Source: JBHJGP01 sp050331695 (GTDB taxonomy: Bacteria; Pseudomonadota; Alphaproteobacteria; Geminicoccales; Geminicoccaceae). From it: a DNA stretch of 64,000 bases. The translations under genes and the position numbers were made by a program. Below, in pieces: positions 8,413 to 15,445 of this stretch (position 1 is the stretch's first letter; each line of letters starts with the position of its first letter). The DNA is taken from contig JBHJGP010000001.1 of the NCBI GenBank assembly GCA_050331695.1, positions 154,132 to 218,131 of the forward strand, in the 5' to 3' direction. Below the pieces are notes generated by a model. That model was not told the DNA's origin. It worked only from the letters and a program-made list of their open reading frames with translations, and made no database searches.

Positions 8413-9117
8413 TCAATCACCGGCACCGAGATCGAGACCCATCTGCCAGAAGCCCGCCTCGAGTCGGCAGGCTTGTTCGAAGGTTTTTGTCAGTTCAGCC
8501 CAGCGGGGTGAAGACAGGGGATCCGCGCCCAGACGGCTTACGGCCACGCGGTCAAGCTGGTCGATCGCCCGGCCGACCACCTCGCCATAGTCGGCGCCAG
8601 AATACATCTCGATCCAGGAGCGGTAGGGGTTGTCGTCCGAGGCGCTGGCATCGGCTAGACGCCTGCCGATCTCGCCATAGCCGATCACGCAAGGCGCCAG
8701 GGCGACCAGCAGGTCGAGAAGATCGCCTGCGAGCCCCCGTTCCATGACGAAGCGGGTGTAGGCGATATTGGCGGGATGCTCCGGTGTCGCCGCCATCTCC
8801 GTCTCGCCGATCCCAAATTTGTAGCAGTAATCGACATGAAGCCTGATCTCGTCGTTGATCAGGGCGGCTTGGGTCACCGTCGCCTGGCGGATGTCTTCGA
8901 TGGTGTCGGCCTTGAACGCGGCGAGCCCGTAGGCGCGGGCGAAGTGGATCAAAAAGAGATAGTCCTGGATCAGATAAGAGCGAAATGCCCGCTCGCTCAG
9001 GCTGCCCGCGCCCAATTGCCGGACGAAGCTGTGGTTGGTGTAGGCATGCCAGGCCTCGTCGGCTTCAGCGATAAGGTGGCCTGCGACACTCTCGGGCGGG
9101 GTCAGGAACAAGATCAT
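8413..9117 (-). CDS. tenA: Aminopyrimidine aminohydrolase / thiaminase II TenA
   Basis: Hydrolyses aminomethyl-pyrimidine breakdown products of thiamine to HMP, feeding ThiD. The 234-residue all-helical protein has the family's YLIQDYLFLIHFARAYGLAA segment, the active-site Cys in LVALAPCVIGYGEIG (about residue 140), and the C-terminal Glu in FEQACRLEAGFWQMGL. These match the catalytic Cys and Glu of TenA. It starts 3 nt after the stop of the TRAP-type binding protein and is followed 9 nt later by thiX, which supports a transport-plus-salvage role under TPP control. Confidence 0.92.
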   Translation of the reverse strand: MILFLTPPESVAGHLIAEADEAWHAYTNHSFVRQLGAGSLSERAFRSYLIQDYLFLIHFARAYGLAAFKADTIEDIRQATVTQAALINDEIRLHVDYCYKFGIGETEMAATPEHPANIAYTRFVMERGLAGDLLDLLVALAPCVIGYGEIGRRLADASASDDNPYRSWIEMYSGADYGEVVGRAIDQLDRVAVSRLGADPLSSPRWAELTKTFEQACRLEAGFWQMGLDLGAGD

Positions 9118-9120
9118 GGA

Positions 9121-10200
9121 TCACGTCCCGGGGTTGCGGGCCTGGTGGAACGCGGCGACGGAGATCGAGGGCCAGAGATCGCCCCGGCTCAGCGCTTCTC
9201 TGTATGATGCAAGGATGCGGCGTTCGATGTCGCCCTCGCTTTCGAACCCGGCATAGATATCGCCCACAGCCTCGCGGGCCCGGGCCTGGATATCGTCCGG
9301 AAAGCGCCTGAGTTCGACTCCCTCCGCGATGAGCTTTTTGAGAGCGGCCGCGTTTCGGAGCTCCGCTTCCGCCAGAGCTTCGGCATTCTCCGCCGCACAG
9401 GCATTGGCAATGACCGTCTTCAGGTCATCCGGCAGCCGGTTCCAGGTTTCCAGATTGACGAGACACTCGCCTGTGCCGTTCGGCTCATGCAGCCCCGGCC
9501 AGTAGTAGTAAGGTGCAGCCTGGTAGAGAGCGAGACCTAGATCACTGCTGGGTCCGGCGAATTCGGCGGCATCGATCGTTCCCGCCTGTAAGGCGGGCAG
9601 AATTTCGCCCGGGGGCAGCGAGACCTGAATGATGCCGAACGGCGCATACATTTCGCCGCCGAGGCCGGGCATCCGGAATTTTTGCCCTTGGAGGTCGGCC
9701 GCTCCTTCGAGCGGCTGCTTGAACCACCCGCCCATGGACATGCCGGTATTACCGGCCATGAAGGGCTTGACCCCGAAATCGGCATAGAGTTCGTCCCAAA
9801 GGACCTGGCCGCCGCCGTGGACGATCCAGCTATTGTGCTCGATTGGCGTCAGGCCCATGGGCATGGCGAGAAAGAAGGCGGATGCTCGCACCTTGCCCAT
9901 CCAGAAAACGGCCGCGGTGTGCGCCATCTCCGCCGTGCCGCCGCCGACGGCGTCGAGCACCTCGAACGCCGGCACCAATTCGCCGGCGGCATAGACCTGG
10001 ATGCTGATCCTGCCGGCCGTCATCGCCTCGATGCGCTTCGCCAGACGTTCGGCACTGACGCCCGGACCCGGCAGGTTTTTCGGCCAGGAGGTGACCATCC
10101 GCCATTGGAAGGACTCGGGCTGGGCGCGGACGATGGCCGGCGCTGCGATCAGGCCCGAGGCCAGTCCAAGACCGGTGGCCCGACGAGTGATGCGGCCCAT
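9121..10200 (-). CDS. TRAP-transporter binding protein (DctP/TakP-like) inside the thiamine operon
   Basis: A 359-residue periplasmic solute receptor with a twin-arginine-like leader (MGRITRRATGLGLASG, cleavage near AIVRAQ). The mature part has the TRAP receptor hallmarks WRMVTSWPKNLPGPG, the EVLDAVGGGTAEMAHTA block and GEILPALQAGTIDAAEFAGP. This is the subgroup that includes 2-oxo-acid receptors. The start overlaps the thiD stop by one base (TGATG), and tenA begins 3 nt downstream, so it belongs to the operon. No DctQ/DctM membrane subunits are in the window. Position suggests it binds a thiamine precursor or a related carboxylate; the ligand is unknown. Confidence 0.85.
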   Translation of the reverse strand: MGRITRRATGLGLASGLIAAPAIVRAQPESFQWRMVTSWPKNLPGPGVSAERLAKRIEAMTAGRISIQVYAAGELVPAFEVLDAVGGGTAEMAHTAAVFWMGKVRASAFFLAMPMGLTPIEHNSWIVHGGGQVLWDELYADFGVKPFMAGNTGMSMGGWFKQPLEGAADLQGQKFRMPGLGGEMYAPFGIIQVSLPPGEILPALQAGTIDAAEFAGPSSDLGLALYQAAPYYYWPGLHEPNGTGECLVNLETWNRLPDDLKTVIANACAAENAEALAEAELRNAAALKKLIAEGVELRRFPDDIQARAREAVGDIYAGFESEGDIERRILASYREALSRGDLWPSISVAAFHQARNPGT

Positions 10201-11009
10201 CAGCTGACCTCCTGCCAGAGCCCGTGGAAATGATGCACCGGCCCGTGGCCGCCGCCGACCTCAAGCGTGTCGGCCGCGCGGATCGCGCCATCGACATAAG
10301 CCTTGGCCCTGGCGACAGCACCCGGAAGCGTCTCACCCCGGGCGAGATAGGCGGCGATCGCCGAGGAGAGCGTGCAACCGGTGCCATGGGTGTTTTTTGT
10401 CTGAGTCCGCTCACCTTCTAGCCAGATCAGCTCACCACCATGCATCAAAAGATCGGGACTTTCGTCCGTTTCCAGATGGCCGCCTTTCAGCAGCACGTTG
10501 GCGGGGCCGAGATCCTGGAGCTGAGCCGCGACCGGGGGCATCTTGCCACGGCTCGTGGGTACCGGACGGTCGATCAAAACGGCAGCTTCCGGCAGGTTGG
10601 GGGTGATGATTGAGGCCAGCGGCAGCGCGTGGCGGATCAGGGCTGCGACCGCCTCGTCGGCGAGAAGTCGGTCGCCGCTCTTGGCCACCATGACGGGATC
10701 GAGAACGACCCAGCGCGGCTTCGCTGATCCAAGACCCCGGGCAACGGCTTCGATCGTCTCGGCCGTGCCCAGCATGCCGATCTTGACCGCGCCCACCGTC
10801 AGATCATCGAACACGCTTTTGATCTGTTGTTCGACGAAGTCGGGCTCGACCCCAAACACGGCCTGGACGCCGCGGGTATTCTGGGCGGTGAGCGCGGTGA
10901 TCACCGAAGCGCCGTAGACGCCAAGCGCCGAGAAGGTTTTGAGATCGGCCTGAACGCCGGCACCGCCGCTACTGTCCGATCCGGCGATGGTCAAAGCGAT
11001 CGGGATCAT
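10200..11009 (-). CDS. thiD: Hydroxymethylpyrimidine/phosphomethylpyrimidine kinase ThiD
   Basis: Phosphorylates HMP twice to HMP-PP, the pyrimidine substrate of ThiE. The 269-residue ribokinase-fold protein begins with ALTIAGSDSSGGAGVQADLK, the family signature. It has VGAVKIGMLG, the DPVMVAKSGDRLL block and the anion-hole/catalytic stretch NTHGTGCTLSSAIAAYLARG. The start overlaps the thiE stop by 4 nt. This is a single-domain ThiD without a ThiE fusion, consistent with the separate thiE just upstream. Confidence 0.95.
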   Translation of the reverse strand: MIPIALTIAGSDSSGGAGVQADLKTFSALGVYGASVITALTAQNTRGVQAVFGVEPDFVEQQIKSVFDDLTVGAVKIGMLGTAETIEAVARGLGSAKPRWVVLDPVMVAKSGDRLLADEAVAALIRHALPLASIITPNLPEAAVLIDRPVPTSRGKMPPVAAQLQDLGPANVLLKGGHLETDESPDLLMHGGELIWLEGERTQTKNTHGTGCTLSSAIAAYLARGETLPGAVARAKAYVDGAIRAADTLEVGGGHGPVHHFHGLWQEVS

Positions 11010-11674
11010 GATTTCTGTCTTTCTGTGAGCGTCCGATCGACGATGGCTCGCAAATCTTTCGCGGCGGTGGCGACGTCGTTGGCAAGGAACAGGGACGCGA
11101 TGACGGCGATCCCGTCGGCGCCGCTCCCGATCACCGTCGCCGCATTGGTCTGATCGATCCCGGCGATGGCGCAGACCGGCAGGCCCGGCTTGTGTCCGCG
11201 CACGCGCCCGACCAAATCCCGAAGCCCGTCGGCGCCGAGGGGCGGGTCGCCCGGATCCTTGCTGCTGGTCGCGAACACGGGGCCGAGACCGGCATAGTCG
11301 ATGTCTCCGGCCAGTGTTTGCTCGAGAGGGTAGGGCGCGTGACAGGTCACGCCGATGATGGCGTTCTCGCCCAGAAGCTCGCGAGCAGCACCCGGGTTCT
11401 TATCATTCTGGCCCAGATGGACACCGGCGGCACCGGCTTCGATCGCCAAGTCAACATTGTCGTTGACGATCAACGGCACGCCCGCCCGCTCGAGCACGCG
11501 GCGGATTGCGGACACCTGATCGACGGTCTCACTAGAGGGGCGCGCCTTAGTGCGATACTGAACGAGCGTGACACCGCCCTCGGCCGCCTGCTCGGCCATC
11601 GTCACCGGATCGCGGTCCCGGCAGCGCGTGGGATCGAGAACGCCGTAGAGGCGGAGGTCGAAGTTCCGTCTCAC
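11006..11674 (-). CDS. thiE: Thiamine phosphate synthase ThiE
   Basis: Joins HMP-PP and thiazole phosphate to thiamine phosphate. The 222-residue TIM-barrel protein has the expected order of motifs: LVQYRTKA (substrate loop), PLIVNDNVDLAIEAGAAGVH, LGQNDKNPGAARELLG, GVTCH, and DYAGLGPVFATSSKDPGDPP, followed by AIAGIDQTNA. The tail ends with RTLTERQKS. Its ATG sits in a 4-nt overlap with the thiM stop and its stop overlaps thiD, so thiMED form a translationally coupled unit. Confidence 0.95.
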   Translation of the reverse strand: MRRNFDLRLYGVLDPTRCRDRDPVTMAEQAAEGGVTLVQYRTKARPSSETVDQVSAIRRVLERAGVPLIVNDNVDLAIEAGAAGVHLGQNDKNPGAARELLGENAIIGVTCHAPYPLEQTLAGDIDYAGLGPVFATSSKDPGDPPLGADGLRDLVGRVRGHKPGLPVCAIAGIDQTNAATVIGSGADGIAVIASLFLANDVATAAKDLRAIVDRTLTERQKS

Positions 11675-12420
11675 GGCCGATCTTCTCCGGCGAGGAGAGC
11701 TTCCGCCTCCAGACCGTAGAGGGCGTCCAGATAGGCTGCCTGAAAACTGCCCGGACCAGCCGAGTGCTCAGCGGCGATCTCACCGGCTACGGCGAGTACT
11801 AACAGTGCCGCGGCCGTGGCCCGCCCGGCATCAGCATCGAGGGCGACGAACGCGGCGCTCAGGGCGCCGCCCGCACAACCCAGAGCGGTGACACGGGTCA
11901 TCAGGGGATGACCCCGGTCGATCTGCCAGCTTTCCCCGCCGTGGCGCACCTGATCGACCGCGCCGGTCTCGGCGATCACCGCGTCCATGCGGGCCAATTC
12001 CGCCCAGCTTCGAAGGTGAGCCATCTCCGACCGATTGGCCCGGATGACCCTGGGATGCCAGCGGAGCAGCGTTTGGGCGAAGCGATCGCGGGCCGCGGAG
12101 CGCTCGACCTTGACCGGGTCCAGAACCCATGGAACGGCCCGGTCGGCCAGGATCGGCAGCGCGCTCTCGATGCCGCGTTCTCGCTCCTCATCGACCATCC
12201 CGAGATTGACCAGAAAACCGTCCGCCTTGCTGGCGAAGGCTTCGATCTCACCGGGCGCGACCGACAAGGACGGCTCGGCGCCACAGGCCAACAGAAGATT
12301 GGCGGTCAGATTCTGGGCGACAGGGCTGGTGACGCAATGAACGGACGGCTTTCGGTCACGACACATCGCCAACAGATCGGCGGCCACAAGCGACAATGGT
12401 GACGGTGAGACAGAGTCCAC
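11671..12420 (-). CDS. thiM: Hydroxyethylthiazole kinase ThiM
   Basis: Phosphorylates salvaged hydroxyethylthiazole, giving ThiE its second substrate. The start is taken as GTG at 12420, because GGGAGG lies 5 nt upstream and the longer reading from 12501 would begin inside the riboswitch. That gives 249 residues, close to the family. Visible motifs are PSVHCVTSPVAQNLTANLLL, the DPVKVE block and RANRSEM. The loop that is usually GTGC in ThiM reads ALGCAGGALSA here: the catalytic Cys is kept but the preceding residues differ. It is the first gene after the TPP riboswitch. Confidence 0.9.
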   Translation of the reverse strand: MDSVSPSPLSLVAADLLAMCRDRKPSVHCVTSPVAQNLTANLLLACGAEPSLSVAPGEIEAFASKADGFLVNLGMVDEERERGIESALPILADRAVPWVLDPVKVERSAARDRFAQTLLRWHPRVIRANRSEMAHLRSWAELARMDAVIAETGAVDQVRHGGESWQIDRGHPLMTRVTALGCAGGALSAAFVALDADAGRATAAALLVLAVAGEIAAEHSAGPGSFQAAYLDALYGLEAEALLAGEDRP

Positions 12421-12497
12421 CCGGCCCTCCCGAAAGGTCCGAACTCTGGATCGATGAAGGAGCAGGAAAAGGGTGGAAGCGCGGAGCCGCGTGCCTC

Positions 12498-12602
12498 TCA
12501 ATTCCCTGCGCCGGCATGATCCGGATCAGGTTCTACGGGTCGCGCGCAACGCGCCTCTCAGCCCCGGTGATGCGGTTCGCACCACCCAGGACACCCCGTT
12601 GA
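12498..12602 (-). promoter_or_regulatory. TPP riboswitch (THI element)
   Basis: On the minus strand the order is GGGGTG (near 12597), GGGGCTGAGAGG (near 12570-12559), ACCCGTAGAACCTGATCCGG (near 12540-12521), and ATGCCGGCGCAGGGA ending near 12503. These are the conserved CUGAGA and ACC-x-GAACCUGAU-x-GGAU-AUGCC-x-GCG-AGGGA blocks of the thiamine pyrophosphate aptamer, in the correct order. The thiM GTG lies about 80 nt downstream, so binding of TPP would shut off the entire thiMED-TRAP-tenA-thiXY operon. Whether control is by termination or translation cannot be decided by eye. Confidence 0.95.
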
Positions 12603-12675
12603 GATCACCAACAGATAGGTTTTTGACCGGAAGATGACAAGCGAGAAACCGTGGTCCGCGTGCCGGAACGTCTGA

Positions 12676-13290
12676 TCAGCGGGAGTAGTACTCGATGACC
12701 AGATTGGGCTCCATCTGCACCGGATAGGGCACGTCCGAGAGCTTCGGTATCCGAACGAAGGTGCCCTTCATCGCCTTGCCGTCGACCGAGATGTAGTCGG
12801 GCGTGTCCCGCTCGGGATGCTGATAGGCTTCCATGATGAAGGCCTTGTCCCTCGACTTCGGCGCGATCTCGATAATATCGCCCTCGCGGACCCGGTAGCT
12901 GGCGATGTTCATGCGCCGGCCGTTGATCTGGACATGGCCGTGATTGATGAGCTGGCGGGCGCCGAAAATGGTCGGGCTCAGGCTCATCCGGAAGACCACC
13001 ATGTCGAGACGCCGCTCGAGGATACCGATCAGGTTCTCGGCGGTGTCGCCCTTCAGGCTCGAAGCCTCCTGGTAGGCGCGACGGAACTGCTTTTCCGTCA
13101 TGTTGCCGTAATAGCCCTTGAGCTTCTGCTTGGCCTGCAACTGGACGGCGTAATCCGAAAGCTTCTTACGCTTCGCGCCATGCTCGCCGGGGCCATACTC
13201 TTTCTTGGCGAGCGGGCTCTTGCCGCGCCCCCACAAATTCACGCCCAAACGACGACAAATCTTGTTCTTCGCGCTGATACGCTTGCTCAT
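12676..13290 (-). CDS. rpsD: 30S ribosomal protein S4
   Basis: Primary 16S rRNA-binding protein of the small subunit, 204 residues. The N-terminus KNKICRRLGVNLWG, the KKEYGPGEHGAKRKKLSDY block, RAYQEASSLKGDTAENLIGI and the S4 RNA-binding domain (RLDMVVFRMSLSPTIFGARQ) are all present. The protein ends with LVIEYYSR. It stands alone rather than in the alpha operon, as is common in alphaproteobacteria. It follows the thi operon's leader region on the same strand with its own 5' region containing one copy of the 89-nt repeat. Confidence 0.97.
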   Translation of the reverse strand: MSKRISAKNKICRRLGVNLWGRGKSPLAKKEYGPGEHGAKRKKLSDYAVQLQAKQKLKGYYGNMTEKQFRRAYQEASSLKGDTAENLIGILERRLDMVVFRMSLSPTIFGARQLINHGHVQINGRRMNIASYRVREGDIIEIAPKSRDKAFIMEAYQHPERDTPDYISVDGKAMKGTFVRIPKLSDVPYPVQMEPNLVIEYYSR

Positions 13291-13328
13291 CTGCTGGCCA
13301 ACGATGGTGGAGAGGTTCTCGGAAGCCC

Positions 13329-13417
13329 GAGGCTTATAGCCAGCTTGGCGAAAATGTCAAAGGACCAGGCGGCCGGCTCGCGTGGCAGTTTGAGATCAGC
13401 CGCTTCGAGCCCATTTT
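13329..13417. repeat. 89-nt imperfect direct repeat, copy 1
   Basis: This copy runs from GAGGCTTATAGCCAGC to AGCCGCTTCGAGCCCATTTT and matches 13965-14053 over its full length with roughly a dozen scattered differences and no gap seen. Each copy contains a short inverted repeat (AGCCAGC and GCTGGCT in copy 2, slightly degraded here). Copy 1 lies in the 5' region of rpsD. The two copies flank the VOC gene, so the segment between them could have been inserted or duplicated. I cannot link the repeat to a named element. Confidence 0.85.
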
Positions 13418-13511
13418 ACCCATCCTGCTCGCTGCACGAGTGACCTGCTTTGCGACCATTCTTCGTCCGTGTACGCTTGCTTAAGCGCACGACCATGCAG
13501 GAGCCGGACGA

Positions 13512-13901
13512 TTGATTGAGGCCCTCAAACAGATTGAAGTTCTGACCCTTTTTGTTGCGGATTTGGAGAAGGCGAGGCGCTTCTATCGTGACGTTTTCGG
13601 ACTTCCTGTCGTGTTCGAAGATGACGTCTCGTCTGTCATGCAGATCGGCCCCATAATGATTAATCTGCTCCTGTCCTCCGAAGCCTCTGATCTGGTGACA
13701 CCGAAGACAGTAGCGTCGCCCGCCACCGGACCGCGTGCGCTTTTGACAATCAAGGTTGCGGACGTAGATGCCGTTTGTCGCGACTTGCAGGCCCTCAAGG
13801 TCTCACTCCTGAATGGCCCGATAGATCAACCGTGGGGGCGTCGCACAGCCGCCTTTGAAGATCCCGATGGCAATGTTTGGGAGGTCGCGCAAGAGATATG
13901 A
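13512..13901 (+). CDS. VOC (glyoxalase/bleomycin-resistance) family protein
   Basis: A 129-residue single-domain vicinal-oxygen-chelate protein. The first beta-alpha-beta unit reads IEVLTLFVADLEKARRFYRD and the second ends with TAAFEDPDGNVWEVAQEI, the usual VOC ending with the metal-side Glu. The start is TTG at 13512, with AGGAG about 9 nt upstream. An ATG at 13495 is out of frame and meets a stop after six codons. The gene sits alone between two copies of an 89-nt direct repeat in a less GC-rich patch. Substrate unknown; such proteins may be thiol-transferase, dioxygenase or resistance proteins. Confidence 0.85.
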   Translation: MIEALKQIEVLTLFVADLEKARRFYRDVFGLPVVFEDDVSSVMQIGPIMINLLLSSEASDLVTPKTVASPATGPRALLTIKVADVDAVCRDLQALKVSLLNGPIDQPWGRRTAAFEDPDGNVWEVAQEI

Positions 13902-13964
13902 CCACAGAGATCGTCGGCAGATGCGCATGTGAGGCGGTTGTCTTCCAAGTTGTGGACGACTTCT

Positions 13965-14053
13965 GAGGCCTATAGCCAGCTTGGCGAAAATGTTAAAAGA
14001 CGACGCGGCTGGCTCTTGTGACAGTTAAAGATCAGCCGCTTCGAGCCCATCTT
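13965..14053. repeat. 89-nt imperfect direct repeat, copy 2
   Basis: The second copy starts GAGGCCTATAGCCAGC and ends AGCCGCTTCGAGCCCATCTT. It includes the perfect 7-bp inverted repeat AGCCAGC (near 13974) and GCTGGCT (near 14008) around a loop of about 27 nt, so the transcript could form a hairpin. The copy lies directly upstream of the cupin gene. The optional longer N-terminus of that gene would be a translation of this repeat, which argues for the shorter cupin start. Confidence 0.85.
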
Positions 14054-14119
14054 GATCGAATTCTGCGTCTCGACGAATGGCAGCTTCAGAGATGTCGCTT
14101 GTTTAATGGAGCCAAGCGC

Positions 14120-14581
14120 ATGGTAGAAAAACAATCTAAGAGATCGAAACACATAATTGTGACCAGTTGGAACAACAGCAAAAATTACATGATGGCCGTG
14201 GACGAGTTCACTGGGATTGTCGTTGGCAAAGACGCGACGAATTCAGAATATGTAATCAGAAACGGCGTGATCGCTCCAGGCGCGTCTATTCCGGATCACT
14301 ACCACAAGTGGGAAGATCAGACATTTCATATTATCGAAGGGCGACTTGAGGCCAAGATTGGCGATGCTCACTATTCCCTTGGGTCGGGTGACACGGCTCA
14401 TTGCCCTAGAGGCGTTTCGCATTTCATGAAGAACGTTGGCCAGACCCAGGCACGGCTGATCAGCTATATCTTCCCAGGCGATTGGGCAGAGTCGTTCATG
14501 GCCGAAACGTCCCGTCAAAACCAAAACAATCAGCGCGATCTTGAATTGATCGAAGAGCGTTTTGGGGTCGTTTATCTTTAG
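14120..14581 (+). CDS. Small cupin-domain protein
   Basis: A 153-residue protein with one cupin barrel. Cupin motif 1 is recognisable as PDHYHKWEDQTFHIIEGRLE (two His, one Glu as likely metal ligands) and motif 2 as DTAHCPRGVSHFMKNVG (one His). The start ATG at 14120 has GGAG about 8 nt upstream. An in-frame alternative at 14018 begins within the direct repeat and adds a Lys/Arg-rich, unconserved-looking stretch, so it is rejected. Base composition is clearly lower in GC than in the surrounding genes, suggesting acquisition. Enzymatic or regulatory role unknown. Confidence 0.8.
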   Translation: MVEKQSKRSKHIIVTSWNNSKNYMMAVDEFTGIVVGKDATNSEYVIRNGVIAPGASIPDHYHKWEDQTFHIIEGRLEAKIGDAHYSLGSGDTAHCPRGVSHFMKNVGQTQARLISYIFPGDWAESFMAETSRQNQNNQRDLELIEERFGVVYL

Positions 14582-14683
14582 CCATTCAAGCCGACATTCG
14601 GTGCCATCGATCGAACGGCGGCTTCGTCCCGCGCAGCCGATGTCCAAACCATGACACTGCCCGAGGTCGAAGGGGCCACAGGC

Positions 14684-15445
14684 CTAACGCTCCCCGCCAG
14701 CCAGCGTCTTGATCACGCCGTGGAGCAGGTGCACTTCCGGATCGCTGAGCCGGCGGCGCTCTAGCAACAGTTCCAGCTCGCGGATCCGGGCCAGGCGGCG
14801 GTCCGGGCTTCTGAAAAAGCCTCGCTCGTCGAGGGCCACGACCAGGCGGTCGACCAGCCGGCGGACGTCGGCCTTGGATGCCGGGGACACGGCGTCCGGG
14901 TCCGTCGCCCGGTCGCCGTCGCCGGTGCCCGCCCGGTGCCACTCATAGGCTGTCAGAAGCACGGCCTGGCCCAGATTGAGGGACGAAAAATCGGGATTGA
15001 GCGGGATGGTGACGATGGCGTCGGCAAGCGCGATCTCGTCATTGGTGAGACCGAAGCGCTCCGGGCCGAAGAGCAGGCCGACACGGCGACCTGCGGTGGC
15101 GAAGGATCGGGCCTCATGGCCCAGCCTCTCGCTGGTGATCACCGGCTTGGTCATGCCGCGGGGCCGCGCCGTGGTCGCGAAGACATGCTGGAGGTCGGCG
15201 ATCGCCAGGTCGGTGTCGGCGAACAGCTCGATGCCGTCCAGAACGCTGAAGGCACCGGATGAAGCGGCGACGGTCTTGGCGTTCGGCCAGCCACATTGCG
15301 GTGCCACCAACCGCAGCCGGGTGAGGCCGAAATTGAGCATGGCCCGGGCGGCGGCGCCGACATTCTCGCCCATCTGCGGGCGGACCAGAATGACGACCGG
15401 CTCGGAGGCCGCGTCGCCCGCCGGGTCCGGTGGGCTCGCGGTCAT
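14684..15445 (-). CDS. trmJ: tRNA (cytidine/uridine-32-2'-O)-methyltransferase TrmJ
   Basis: SPOUT-family methyltransferase that 2'-O-methylates position 32 in tRNA anticodon loops. The N-terminal RNA-binding strand is VVILVRPQMGENVGAAARAM and the knot region shows GLLFGPERFGLTNDEIALAD and IPLNPDFSSLNLGQAVLLTAYE, all hallmarks of TrmJ. The length of 253 residues fits, with a helical C-terminal extension. It begins directly after the cimA stop (no spacer), as the third gene of cysS-cimA-trmJ. Confidence 0.93.
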   Translation of the reverse strand: MTASPPDPAGDAASEPVVILVRPQMGENVGAAARAMLNFGLTRLRLVAPQCGWPNAKTVAASSGAFSVLDGIELFADTDLAIADLQHVFATTARPRGMTKPVITSERLGHEARSFATAGRRVGLLFGPERFGLTNDEIALADAIVTIPLNPDFSSLNLGQAVLLTAYEWHRAGTGDGDRATDPDAVSPASKADVRRLVDRLVVALDERGFFRSPDRRLARIRELELLLERRRLSDPEVHLLHGVIKTLAGGER

